Shown here: in pieces, positions 9,707-19,843 of the stretch | Layout of the letters: every line of letters begins with the position of its first letter | Position numbering within the stretch: the first letter of the stretch is position 1 | Source: Polynucleobacter sp. JS-JIR-II-b4 | Lineage (GTDB): Bacteria; Pseudomonadota; Gammaproteobacteria; Burkholderiales; Burkholderiaceae | DNA length: 64,000 bases | NCBI RefSeq assembly: GCF_018687815.1 | Contig: NZ_CP061306.1 | Span: 62,001 to 126,000, forward strand | Reading direction: 5' to 3' | Notes under the pieces: model-generated | Databases searched by the model: none | Told to the model about the DNA's origin: nothing | Seen by the model: only the letters and a program-made list of their open reading frames with translations | Program-made: the position numbers and the translations under genes

Positions 9707-10057
9707 ATGTCTGAAAACTCTCCAGCCAATTCCAGCAAGCTTTTGGTGGTGCTAACGAGTCTTCCTAATCTGGAGGCTGCCACAGGCTTGGCAAGGTCCT
9801 TGGTGGATAAGCATCTAGCTGCTTGTGTGCAGCTTACAGACGGCATTCAATCGATTTATCGCTGGGAGGATAAAGTTTGCGAGGAGCATGAAGTATTGCT
9901 TTCGGCAAAAACGACTGAGTCAAAGTGGCTTGAGATTTCAGCCTTTATTCAAAGCGCGCATCCTTATGACTTACCAGAAATATTAGCCTTTTCTCCAGAG
10001 CATTATGAAAGGCAATACGGCAAGTGGGTCGAGTCTGAGGTAAATTCGAAGTCATGA
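9707..10057 (+). CDS. cutA: Divalent-cation tolerance protein CutA
   Basis: 116-residue protein of the CutA1 family, a ferredoxin-like trimer linked to copper and divalent metal tolerance. Matching segments are LVVLTSLPNLEAATGLARSL (about residues 13-32), HLAACVQLTDGIQSIYRW and the C-terminal HPYDLPEILAF. It overlaps dsbD by 4 bp (ATGA), so the two are co-translated. cutA-dsbD pairing is common in proteobacteria. The biochemical role of CutA is still unsettled. Confidence 0.92.
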   Translation: MSENSPANSSKLLVVLTSLPNLEAATGLARSLVDKHLAACVQLTDGIQSIYRWEDKVCEEHEVLLSAKTTESKWLEISAFIQSAHPYDLPEILAFSPEHYERQYGKWVESEVNSKS

Positions 10058-11733
10058 GAATGCATTCCTTTGTAGCAAAGATCTTCGCCCTATTTTTATT
10101 CCTTTCCGCGCAAGTTTTTGCTGCGCCGGATTTCTTGCCCCCAGAGAAAGCGTTCCGAGTGGAGGCTACTTGGTTAGAAAATTCCAATCAAGTGGAGTTG
10201 GAATTTTTGCCTGCTAAAGGCTATTACATCTATCAAGAATCTTTAAAGTTCCAAGCGGGCACGCAGGCTGAGAAGCTAATTAATATAAGGCCTTCATTGC
10301 CATCAGGTGTGGTGAAGTTTGATGAAACTTTTCAGAAAAAATTACAAGTTTATAAAGAGCCTTTCTTGGTATTTTTAGATGTAAAGCCTGCCGATGGCAA
10401 GCCGATCCATGCAGCTGTAACACTGCAAGGTTGCGCGGAGGCAGGTATTTGCTATCCACCTATGACCCTGAAATTTCTACTCGCCGGTCCCGGGGTTAAA
10501 GTAGCTCCGATTCCAGATGCTTTAGATGGCATGCCTTTATCAAGCACCCAGGATAGTGGCGAATTCAGTTTGGCTGATTTATGGCGTGAGCGTGATGACG
10601 TCAATGCTATTGCTCGCTTTTTAGAAAGTACTTCAACTGCTTATTTATTTTTAGCTTTCTTTGTATTGGGGCTTGCGCTCGCTTTTACACCCTGCGTCCT
10701 TCCCATGTTGCCTATTTTGTCGAGCGTTATCTTTGGCACTCAAGACGGTAAGGCTGTAACCAAGGGGCGTGCCAGCATCTTAGCGCTAGCCTATGTCTTG
10801 GGTATGGCATTGGTATACGCCTTGGCAGGAGTGCTTATGGCGGCCCTTGGCGGGAGCGTACAGCGGGCTTTGCAGAGTCCCTTCGCATTAGCTGCTTTTG
10901 CCCTATTACTTTTAGCCCTTTCAGGCAGTTTGTTTGGTTTGTATGACCTACGGTTGCCGCAATCATGGCATCACCATGTAGATCGGTTGGCAGGGCGTCA
11001 AAAGGGCGGCAATGTGCTTGGCGCTTTTGCTTTGGGGGGTATTTCTACTTTAGTAGCCAGCCCCTGTATTACTGCGCCCCTGGCAGGCGTTTTGGCCTTT
11101 ATTGCGCAAACCGGCTCGATGAGCCTAGGCGCAGGATTCCTTTTTGTAATGGCCCTAGGAATGGGGCTGCCACTATTCTTTATTGCGATTGAGGCCCGTA
11201 TTCTGATTCCATCCACGGGTATTTGGATGGTTTATTTGCAGCGTACCTTGGGAGTTCTTCTGGTCGCCACGGCAGCATGGATTGCCTCGCCATTGCTCCA
11301 GAAAAATGATGTTGCGGGAACTGCAAAAACAGTCAATGGCCAGAGTATTCATCAACTAGGTGATTTATCTTTTGTAGTGATTCATTCGCCTGCAGAGTTA
11401 GATACGCAACTAAGCAAAGCCAAGCAAGAGAAGAAAGTGATTCTCCTGGATTTTTATGCAGACTGGTGCATTAGCTGTAAAGAAATGAAAGTAAATACCT
11501 TTACCAGTCCAGAGGTAAGTAAAGAGCTCAAGCAACTGGTTTTATTGCAAGCAGACGTTACAGCGAATAGCCCTGAGAACCAGGCATTACTTAAGCGTTT
11601 TGGATTATTTGGTCCTCCAGGAATTCTGATCTTCAATCAAAATTCAGAAGAGCTAAAAGACCAACGTGTGATTGGCTACATGCCACCCCAGCGTTTTATT
11701 GAACGATTAAAACAAGCAGCCAGCACTCAATAA
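10054..11733 (+). CDS. dsbD: Thiol:disulfide interchange protein DsbD
   Basis: 559-residue inner-membrane reductase that passes electrons from cytoplasmic thioredoxin to periplasmic DsbC, CcmG-type and related partners. A signal peptide (residues 1-23) is followed by the periplasmic alpha domain with C127 and C133. The membrane domain has the redox pair C214 (FTPCVLPMLP) and C338 (VASPCITAPLAG). The C-terminal thioredoxin-like domain has WCISC at 471-475. All three cysteine pairs are intact. It starts inside the cutA stop. Confidence 0.95.
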   Translation: MRMHSFVAKIFALFLFLSAQVFAAPDFLPPEKAFRVEATWLENSNQVELEFLPAKGYYIYQESLKFQAGTQAEKLINIRPSLPSGVVKFDETFQKKLQVYKEPFLVFLDVKPADGKPIHAAVTLQGCAEAGICYPPMTLKFLLAGPGVKVAPIPDALDGMPLSSTQDSGEFSLADLWRERDDVNAIARFLESTSTAYLFLAFFVLGLALAFTPCVLPMLPILSSVIFGTQDGKAVTKGRASILALAYVLGMALVYALAGVLMAALGGSVQRALQSPFALAAFALLLLALSGSLFGLYDLRLPQSWHHHVDRLAGRQKGGNVLGAFALGGISTLVASPCITAPLAGVLAFIAQTGSMSLGAGFLFVMALGMGLPLFFIAIEARILIPSTGIWMVYLQRTLGVLLVATAAWIASPLLQKNDVAGTAKTVNGQSIHQLGDLSFVVIHSPAELDTQLSKAKQEKKVILLDFYADWCISCKEMKVNTFTSPEVSKELKQLVLLQADVTANSPENQALLKRFGLFGPPGILIFNQNSEELKDQRVIGYMPPQRFIERLKQAASTQ

Positions 11734-11750
11734 AAAATCAAATTTGTTTT

Positions 11751-13428
<1,678 letters not shown>

Positions 13429-13542
13429 GTCCAGAAGCTATTGTAAAATCACGCAAAATCATGAAATATCTCATGGTGTTGGGTAAAAGGTTGTAAATGC
13501 AGGGCCCAAACACTTTTAGGAATTTTTGCCAAGGTAAACATA

Positions 13543-14271
13543 ATGCGTCAAACCTCTCAAATCTCCAAATTAACTAGCTTACGGGCTGGTTTTGCGGTTC
13601 TCTCTATTTTCGCTCTAATCGGCGTATCCGGTACAGTTTTCGCCGCTGATGATGCTGCTCCTATGGCGGCTGCTCCAGAAGCTAAAGCAGAAGTTCCAGG
13701 TAAGCCAAAGGTTGATCTAGCCGCTGGTGAAGCGCTGTATTCAAATGGCGATGCAACTCGTGGTGTAACCGCTTGTATCACTTGCCATGGCCCTAAAGGT
13801 CAAAGTGCGATTGGTACATGGCCAAAGCTTTCCGCTCAGCATGCTGCATACCTCACAAAGCAATTGAAAAACTTTAAAGAGGGCACTCGCGCAAATCCAA
13901 TCATGATGGGTATGGCCGCGACTTTGACACAGCAAGATATGCAAAATATTTCTGCTTTTTTAGCTAAGCAGCCAATCTCCCAGGGTGTTGCTCAAGATAA
14001 ATCAACAATCGCATTAGGCCAAAGTATTTATCGTGGCGGTATTGCGGCAAAAGGTGTTCCAGCTTGTGCTGCATGTCACAGCCCAACAGGCGCTGGTATT
14101 CCTGCTCAGTACCCACTTCTTGGCGGTCAATGGGCCGAATACAATAATGCCCAGTTGCTAGCGTTCCGTGAAGGTGTTCGTACCAACAGCAGTCAAATGA
14201 CAACGATTGCCTCTAAGCTTTCGGATAAAGAAATGAAAGCGGTGGCTGATTACATCGCAGGTTTGCATTAA
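13543..14271 (+). CDS. Di-haem cytochrome c4
   Basis: 242-residue periplasmic electron carrier with two cytochrome c domains. A signal peptide ends near residue 34 (VFAAD), then an alanine/proline-rich linker. Haem motifs are CITCH (78-82) and CAACH (175-179), with candidate axial methionines in MMGMA and in SSQMTTIA. In this family the protein feeds electrons to terminal oxidases. In relatives I recall resB/ccsB cytochrome-maturation genes beside it. Here lysA follows directly. Confidence 0.92.
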   Translation: MRQTSQISKLTSLRAGFAVLSIFALIGVSGTVFAADDAAPMAAAPEAKAEVPGKPKVDLAAGEALYSNGDATRGVTACITCHGPKGQSAIGTWPKLSAQHAAYLTKQLKNFKEGTRANPIMMGMAATLTQQDMQNISAFLAKQPISQGVAQDKSTIALGQSIYRGGIAAKGVPACAACHSPTGAGIPAQYPLLGGQWAEYNNAQLLAFREGVRTNSSQMTTIASKLSDKEMKAVADYIAGLH

Positions 14272-14290
14272 TTAGCTAAAGCATTAAAAC

Positions 14291-14320
14291 AAAACCCCGC
14301 TACTTCAGCGGGGTTTTTTT
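14291..14320. terminator. Bidirectional terminator between cytochrome c4 and lysA
   Basis: AAAACCCCGCT (14291-14301), loop ACTTC, AGCGGGGTTTT (14307-14317), then more T. The flanking A and T runs let it work for both converging genes. Confidence 0.9.
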
Positions 14321-14344
14321 ATTGTCTAAAACTTTTACAGATTA

Positions 14345-15643
14345 TTAATTTGGCAAAACTGTTTCCGATGAAAACAAGTCGGCAGTTTTTTCGCGAGCGC
14401 GAATCACGTAAGCATTTTTTCCGTCAACCATAATCTCTGCAGGTTTAGGGCGTGTGTTGTAGTTGGAGGCCATCACAAAACCATAAGCACCAGCAGACAG
14501 AATGGCTAGAAGATCGCCTTCTTCTACTGCAAGATGACGATCCCTTCCCAGCCAGTCGCCAGATTCGCAAACAGGACCAACGATGTCGTAGGTTAAGGCT
14601 TTTGCTGCCTTCTTTTGTACCGGCACTATTCCATGATGTGCTTCATATAGGGCTGGGCGCATCAGTTCGGTCATTGCGGCATCAACAATACAGAAGTTCT
14701 TTTCAGCGCCAGGCTTTAAATACTCCACAGTGGTTAGTAACACGCCAGCATTGCCCACCAATGACCTGCCTGGCTCAAGCACAACGTCTAAGTGACCAAA
14801 ACCACGCTCAGCCACCCTATTCAACAAGGTGTTCGTAAAGTCAGTAATGTCTGGCGGAGTTTCGTCGCTATAAGAAATGGCAAGACCACCACCGAGATCA
14901 AGATGGTGAATCACAATGCCTTCCTTCTTTAATTGCGCGACAAGATCTAAGACTTTATCCAGGGCATCTAAATAGGGGGCGGTAGTAGTGATCTGTGAAC
15001 CAATATGACAATCAATGCCGACTACATCTATTTGAGAAAGTTGTGATGCTTCACGATAAGTTTTTAAAACCTCGTGAAATGCAATGCCAAATTTATTGCC
15101 CTTAAGTCCAGTAGAAATATAGGGATGGGTTTGCGCATCCACATCAGGGTTGACGCGTAAAGAAATAGGGGCGCGGCAGTTGAGTTCAGTGGCTACGCGA
15201 TTAATCTTATGTAGTTCGGCAATCGATTCTACGTTGATGCATTTGACGCCAGCCTTGAGAGCGGTGGCGATCTCAGCGGCAGATTTACCTACGCCGGCAA
15301 ATACTAAGCTCTTTGGATCTGCGCCAATTGCTAATGCACGAGCCAACTCGCCACCGCTTACTAAATCAAACCCAGCCCCCAGTTTTTTAAAGCAATCAAT
15401 CACCGCTAAATTGCTATTGGCTTTCATAGCGTAGTGAACGCGAGCACGACGTTTACCGCTACCATCAACACAGGCCTTATCGTAGGCCTGGTAGGCTTCA
15501 GTCAATGCTTGTTTGCTATAGATATACAGCGGCGTACCAAATTCTTTTGCTAAATCTGCGAGTGGAATTTCTTCGGCATACCAGCTGCCCTCGCGTTCAG
15601 TAAACCCAGATAACTTAGGAAGGGGAATTGCTTTGCTTGTCAT
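14345..15643 (-). CDS. lysA: Diaminopimelate decarboxylase
   Basis: 432-residue PLP enzyme that converts meso-diaminopimelate to lysine, the last step of the pathway. The PLP lysine is K74 in HYAMKANSN. Other fold III signatures are IDCHIGSQIT, LDLGGGLAI, EPGRSLVGNAG and the substrate-binding CESGDWLGRDR. Length is typical. Its ATG overlaps the stop of the lipoprotein gene upstream by 1 bp. Confidence 0.96.
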   Translation of the reverse strand: MTSKAIPLPKLSGFTEREGSWYAEEIPLADLAKEFGTPLYIYSKQALTEAYQAYDKACVDGSGKRRARVHYAMKANSNLAVIDCFKKLGAGFDLVSGGELARALAIGADPKSLVFAGVGKSAAEIATALKAGVKCINVESIAELHKINRVATELNCRAPISLRVNPDVDAQTHPYISTGLKGNKFGIAFHEVLKTYREASQLSQIDVVGIDCHIGSQITTTAPYLDALDKVLDLVAQLKKEGIVIHHLDLGGGLAISYSDETPPDITDFTNTLLNRVAERGFGHLDVVLEPGRSLVGNAGVLLTTVEYLKPGAEKNFCIVDAAMTELMRPALYEAHHGIVPVQKKAAKALTYDIVGPVCESGDWLGRDRHLAVEEGDLLAILSAGAYGFVMASNYNTRPKPAEIMVDGKNAYVIRAREKTADLFSSETVLPN

Positions 15644-15834
15644 TACTTGGCCGATGAAGAATTGCTTGGGCTAGCGGAGGTTTGAGGTGGGTATAGCTTG
15701 CCTTTGGGTTCCGGCTCTGTAGGAGCAGGCGGAACTGGTGGCACATTTGGCATATATAGAGGCCCCCTTACCCCACACCCAACAAGGGATATTAGAAGGC
15801 TAAAGCAGAGGGTTCTATTAAGAATCGCTATCAT
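15643..15834 (-). CDS. lptM: Small LptM-type lipoprotein
   Basis: 63-residue lipoprotein. The signal peptide ends in a lipobox with LVGC followed by GVRGPLYMP, the signature of the YifL/LptM family. The mature part is short and proline-rich. In E. coli LptM assists maturation of the LptDE LPS translocon. I start at the ATG at 15834, although the frame is open further upstream across the cyaY promoter. It is co-translated with lysA (TAATG) and divergent from cyaY, the common proteobacterial arrangement. Confidence 0.85.
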   Translation of the reverse strand: MIAILNRTLCFSLLISLVGCGVRGPLYMPNVPPVPPAPTEPEPKGKLYPPQTSASPSNSSSAK

Positions 15835-15881
15835 GAATGTCTCTAAAACGAATGATTGAATATAGCATGCAGGACTCCGGT

Positions 15882-16259
15882 ATGAATCCAAATAATCCAG
15901 GCGTAGAAACCATTGATGACAAGCAGTTTTACCAGCTGGGAAGCAATTTATTGCATTCCATAGAAGTCGCATTGGAGGCTGCGGATGAAGCATTGGATCT
16001 CGACTTGGATATTGAGCGCCAAGGCGGGAACGTGATCAATATTCGTTTTAAGGATAAAAGTGTCATCGTGATCAATACCCAACCACCTTTGCACGAGATT
16101 TGGGTCGCTGCCAAATCGGGTGGATACCACTATCGCTGGGCTGGCACGATGGCACAACCTTTGTGGCTTGATACCAAAACAGGAAAAGAGCTGTTGAGCG
16201 ATTTGACTGAGTTTGCGAGCTCTCAGGCTGGTCAAGCAGTCAAAATGAGTTTGATTTAA
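15882..16259 (+). CDS. cyaY: Iron-sulfur cluster assembly protein CyaY (frataxin)
   Basis: Bacterial frataxin, an iron-binding regulator of IscS. Recognisable parts are the acidic helix 1 ([16 protein letters not shown]), [20 protein letters not shown] and GGYHYRW. The frame is open from 15837, only 3 bp from the divergent lptM start. The ATG at 15882 has AGGACTCC ahead of it and gives about 125 residues, near the family length, so I prefer it. Its stop codon overlaps that of convergent aroB. Confidence 0.88.
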   Translation: MNPNNPGVETIDDKQFYQLGSNLLHSIEVALEAADEALDLDLDIERQGGNVINIRFKDKSVIVINTQPPLHEIWVAAKSGGYHYRWAGTMAQPLWLDTKTGKELLSDLTEFASSQAGQAVKMSLI

Positions 16260-17341
16260 GCTGCGCCAGTAGCGCTTAAAGTTTCAATCACTTGGGCATC
16301 ATCTACGCTTTTAATCTGGGCTTTACCAATTTTTTCTAAAACAACGTAACGGATTTGCCCGCCCTCAGTTTTTTTATCAACTTGCATGAGTTCCATATAG
16401 CGACCCGCACCAAACTTTGGCGGTGTAATGGGTAAATTCATAGATTGGATAATTTTAGTGAGGCGCTGAACATCAGCGTCGCTAATGTAATTGAGTCGAC
16501 GCGATAGATCTGCTCCCATCACCATGCCGCATCCAACAGCTTCACCATGTAACCATTCCCCATAGCCCATACCCGCTTCAATTGCGTGACCAAAGGTATG
16601 GCCAAAATTGAGGGTTGCACGAATACCACCCTCTCTTTCATCTGCAGAAACCACGGCAGATTTAATTTCACAGGAACGTAAGACGGCATGTCCCATTGCT
16701 TCTGTGTCGCAGGCTAGCAGTGGCGTTGCATTGGATTCGATCCAATCTAAGAACTGTGCATCTGCAATAGCACCATGCTTTACAACTTCAGCAAGCCCAG
16801 CAGATAGCTCTCTCGGAGGTAAAGTCTTTAAGGTATTGAGATCGGCAATCACAGCGACCGGCTGATGAAAGGCGCCAATCATATTTTTACCTAGCGGATG
16901 GTTGATCCCAGTTTTACCGCCAACTGAAGAGTCCACCTGAGCAAGCAAGGTAGTGGGCACTTGAATAAAGCGAATGCCGCGCATAAAGCTAGCGGCAGCA
17001 AATCCAGTCATATCGCCTATTACGCCACCACCCAAAGCAACCAACATGGTATGGCGATCAGCGCCAAATTTTAAAAGGTCATCAAAAATCAACTGAAGAT
17101 TTTTCCAGTCTTTATATGACTCGCCATCAGGTAGAACAATTGTTCTAACAGGCTTCCCAAAGGTGCTCAGCGTCTTAGTTAGGCGCTCAGCATAGAGCGG
17201 GGCAACCGTAGTGTTACTAACAATGTAAATAGAGGTTGCTTTTTCACAGGCCTTAAATAAGCTTGCTTGATCAATCAGATCTTTGCCAATATAAATCGGG
17301 TAACTGCGATTGCCAAGATCAACTTCAAGTGTTTTCATCAT
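16256..17341 (-). CDS. aroB: 3-dehydroquinate synthase
   Basis: NAD-dependent enzyme that cyclises DAHP to 3-dehydroquinate, step 2 of the shikimate pathway. Conserved stretches are [40 protein letters not shown] and the metal-binding histidines in [20 protein letters not shown] plus LHGEAV. The frame opens at a TTG at 17371, but the ATG at 17341 lies 13 bp after the aroK stop and gives 361 residues, the E. coli length. It is co-transcribed with aroK. Confidence 0.95.
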   Translation of the reverse strand: MMKTLEVDLGNRSYPIYIGKDLIDQASLFKACEKATSIYIVSNTTVAPLYAERLTKTLSTFGKPVRTIVLPDGESYKDWKNLQLIFDDLLKFGADRHTMLVALGGGVIGDMTGFAAASFMRGIRFIQVPTTLLAQVDSSVGGKTGINHPLGKNMIGAFHQPVAVIADLNTLKTLPPRELSAGLAEVVKHGAIADAQFLDWIESNATPLLACDTEAMGHAVLRSCEIKSAVVSADEREGGIRATLNFGHTFGHAIEAGMGYGEWLHGEAVGCGMVMGADLSRRLNYISDADVQRLTKIIQSMNLPITPPKFGAGRYMELMQVDKKTEGGQIRYVVLEKIGKAQIKSVDDAQVIETLSATGAA

Positions 17342-17354
17342 AGTGCCAATATAT

Positions 17355-17879
17355 TTAAGCGGAAAGTTCAAGCTGCATGATTAAGGTATTGACCAGCTGA
17401 TTAACGCTAGGCTTGCCAGTCTCAATCACATGGTCAGCGATTTCACGATACAGAGGATCGCGAACGGCATATAAGTTTTCTAAAATCTTTTTGGCATCCC
17501 CATTTTTTAATAAGGGGCGACCCTCGCCACCTTTGGTGCGATGCCAAAGTTCAATTGGGTTTGCGTGAAGATAAATCACGGTGCCGCCCTCACTTAATGC
17601 CTGCCGATTTTCTGGTGAGAGAACAGCGCCACCGCCGGTTGCCAAAATAATATCTTGCTCGGCAGTGATTTCACGGATGGCTTGAGCTTCTCTTTTGCGA
17701 AATCCTTCTTCGCCTTCCATTTCAAAAATGACGGGGATTTTTACGCCACAGCGCTCTTCAATCACATGGTCAGCATCCAGAAAGCGACGCCCTAATTTTT
17801 TAGCCAAGACTTTACCGACGGTCGACTTCCCAGCGCCCATGAGGCCGATTAGAAAGATATTGTTTGTCGAAGAGTTCAC
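17355..17879 (-). CDS. aroK: Shikimate kinase
   Basis: 174-residue P-loop kinase that phosphorylates shikimate. Walker A is GLMGAGKST (12-20). The shikimate-binding region includes [15 protein letters not shown], and the GGGA motif (ATGGGAVL) and lid R ([11 protein letters not shown]) are present. It sits 12 bp after the secretin gene and 13 bp before aroB, as in the pilQ-aroK-aroB arrangement of many proteobacteria. Confidence 0.95.
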   Translation of the reverse strand: MNSSTNNIFLIGLMGAGKSTVGKVLAKKLGRRFLDADHVIEERCGVKIPVIFEMEGEEGFRKREAQAIREITAEQDIILATGGGAVLSPENRQALSEGGTVIYLHANPIELWHRTKGGEGRPLLKNGDAKKILENLYAVRDPLYREIADHVIETGKPSVNQLVNTLIMQLELSA

Positions 17880-17891
17880 CCTTCGATTTTA

Positions 17892-19013
17892 TTAGGGTTT
17901 GTCGAGAACGGTCGGGGTTAAGAAGACCAATAGCTCAGTTTTGTCTTGCAATCTGGATTTATGGCGAAAAAAATGACCAATGAGGGGAATATCGCCCAAT
18001 AGCGGGATTTTGACTTCGTCTTCCCGTTCGGTAGTTTGGAAAATGCCACCAATGATTGCTGTCCCGCCGTTTTCAACGGTGACCTCTGAGCTCAGGCTTT
18101 TGGTGTCAATGGCGTATCCCTGTTCTGTTTTCATACCTACCGTGTCCTTATTAATGCCCACTAGCATTGATATCTTTCCGTCTGGATGGATTTTTGGCAA
18201 AACCTCTAGGCGAAGGTTTGCCTTTCTAAACTGCAACTTGCTGCCATTTTGATTCGAGGTTTGGTACGGCAGTTCTGTGCCTTGCTCAATGGTTGCCTTT
18301 ACTTGGTCGCCAGTCATGATGCGTGGGTTGGAAAGAATCTTTCCCTGACCCTCAGACTCAAGCGCAGAAAGTTCTGCCTGCAAAATGCGGCTCCCATTTC
18401 TGGAGACTAAGGTTGCCGCCATGGTTGCTGGATTAAAACCACTCAAACCAGCGCCACCCAGATCCATGCTGCCAATCAATTTTTGATCTGCTTTATCTCC
18501 GACACCATTGACTTGATATCCCAACTTAACTCCTAGTTCACGGGCAAAGCGTTCATCAGCCTCAACTATTCGGGCTTCTATGAGGATTTGCCTTGGACTA
18601 TTAATGTGGTCTCCACCAAAAGGAAGGGCGGCGTCTTCACGCCGGAATTTCTGAAAGGCTTGGATTTCTGCGTGAGGCCCAATCCAGTAGATTTCTCCGT
18701 TGCGCACCAGTCGTAAGCCGCGGCTCGCCAGAATGGAGTGAAGGGCTGTTTGCCAGGGTGTATTTCTAAGGTCTATAGAGATCTTCCCTTTAATGGATTC
18801 ACTTAATAAAAAATTGGTATTACCCAATTTCGCCATAGTTTCTAAAAGTTCAGTTAATTCAATATCGGTAAATTGCAGGCTAATAGGGATCAGGAAATGA
18901 TTTTGTGAAGGCGTATTACTCATTGCGGTATTGCTCGATAAAAGCATCAATACAGCTAACCAAGAGGTGAGCAGTTTGAAGTATTTCTGGGGGTTATTTA
19001 GGCTGAGCTTCAT
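17892..19013 (-). CDS. Short PilQ/HofQ-type secretin
   Basis: 373-residue outer-membrane secretin. Signal peptide to about residue 32. An STN-like N-domain spans about 45-110 (FTDIELTELLETMAKLGNTN, then KISIDLRNTPW). The secretin channel domain spans about 140-372 (ILIEARIVEADERFARELGV, VENGGTAIIGGIFQT, VKIPLLGDIPLIGHFFRHK, TELLVFLTP). It is about half the usual PilQ length and lacks AMIN repeats, so it resembles E. coli HofQ or ComE. Such secretins serve DNA uptake or type IV pili. It overlaps the upstream gene by 4 bp. Confidence 0.85.
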   Translation of the reverse strand: MKLSLNNPQKYFKLLTSWLAVLMLLSSNTAMSNTPSQNHFLIPISLQFTDIELTELLETMAKLGNTNFLLSESIKGKISIDLRNTPWQTALHSILASRGLRLVRNGEIYWIGPHAEIQAFQKFRREDAALPFGGDHINSPRQILIEARIVEADERFARELGVKLGYQVNGVGDKADQKLIGSMDLGGAGLSGFNPATMAATLVSRNGSRILQAELSALESEGQGKILSNPRIMTGDQVKATIEQGTELPYQTSNQNGSKLQFRKANLRLEVLPKIHPDGKISMLVGINKDTVGMKTEQGYAIDTKSLSSEVTVENGGTAIIGGIFQTTEREDEVKIPLLGDIPLIGHFFRHKSRLQDKTELLVFLTPTVLDKP

Positions 19014-19738
19014 TCGCTTTTTGAAGCCTTCAGAAGCAGAGATTTGCCCTGGGGATGGGTTAGGGTCACAAGTCCTTTTTCTATAGTGCTAAGGCGCCAT
19101 TCCCCTAAAACCTGCGCCCCCTTCTCAAAGGCAAGATGGCTTTTCCCTGTATGAAAATAGGCTTGCTGGGTATTGCCCATTTGGGATGTGCCAAGGTAGC
19201 GCCAGCGGCGTAGCTCCGACTCATGGGTTGGTGCTTGCGGCCTGTTGGGAGCTCTTGTTTCTGCCTTTATTTCCTTTAAAGAGTGAATACTCACTTCTAT
19301 TTCATCAATTGCTAGATATAGCTCATCCTGAGCTTGATTAATTTGATCGTGCGTTAATAGCATCTCTTTTTTCAATTCCGAAAGCTGTTGTTGGGATGCC
19401 TCCAAAGCATCTTGGGATTGCTTATTCAATGAGGTGTAGGTCACAAAAAATGCAATAGCTGCTACCAACAAGATGCCAATCAGGGCGATCGGAAGTGCAA
19501 TTCCTTGGAGCGAATTTCTGATCTGAATAGGACTTAAAGGCTCCGGGAAGGGATTGTTTCTGCCTTGGTTTGGAGCTCTAGGCGGTGCACTTTGTTGGGG
19601 TGGTGGTTTGCGGATTCCATGGGGGTCGGGGATGGCTGGATCATCGCCAAGATCACTCAGAATTTCATCAAAAGATTGGCTGGAAATATGGCGGGCGGGC
19701 ATGCCCATATTCTTCTGTTTTGGGTGCTGAAAATCCAT
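19010..19738 (-). CDS. Inner-membrane protein with coiled coil and PilP-like C-terminus
   Basis: I do not recognise this 242-residue protein as a named family. It has a polar, proline-rich cytoplasmic N-terminus (1-75), one membrane segment (about 80-100), a likely coiled coil (105-160), a PRPQAP linker and a small beta-rich C-terminal domain (178-240). The C-terminus has the feel of PilP, and the membrane segment plus coiled coil of PilN/PilO. It stands where pilMNOP lie in relatives and is coupled to the secretin gene, so it is probably its inner-membrane partner. This is inference. Confidence 0.6.
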   Translation of the reverse strand: MDFQHPKQKNMGMPARHISSQSFDEILSDLGDDPAIPDPHGIRKPPPQQSAPPRAPNQGRNNPFPEPLSPIQIRNSLQGIALPIALIGILLVAAIAFFVTYTSLNKQSQDALEASQQQLSELKKEMLLTHDQINQAQDELYLAIDEIEVSIHSLKEIKAETRAPNRPQAPTHESELRRWRYLGTSQMGNTQQAYFHTGKSHLAFEKGAQVLGEWRLSTIEKGLVTLTHPQGKSLLLKASKSE

Positions 19739-19829
19739 CAGCCCAGATTGAACCCGCCGTCAGAAATCAGATCTTGTCTATGGGCGGGACAGGGGTTTTG
19801 GAGCTTTTAAGGAATTTGCCTAAGCACCC

Positions 19830-19835
19830 TATAAT
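19830..19835 (+). promoter_or_regulatory. Candidate -10 element of mrcA
   Basis: A consensus TATAAT lies only 8 bp ahead of the mrcA ATG. Transcription from it would start within a base or two of the start codon, giving a leaderless or nearly leaderless mRNA. No convincing -35 hexamer at 17-bp spacing is seen, and no clear Shine-Dalgarno precedes the ATG. Confidence 0.35.
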
Positions 19836-19843
19836 TTGGACAT

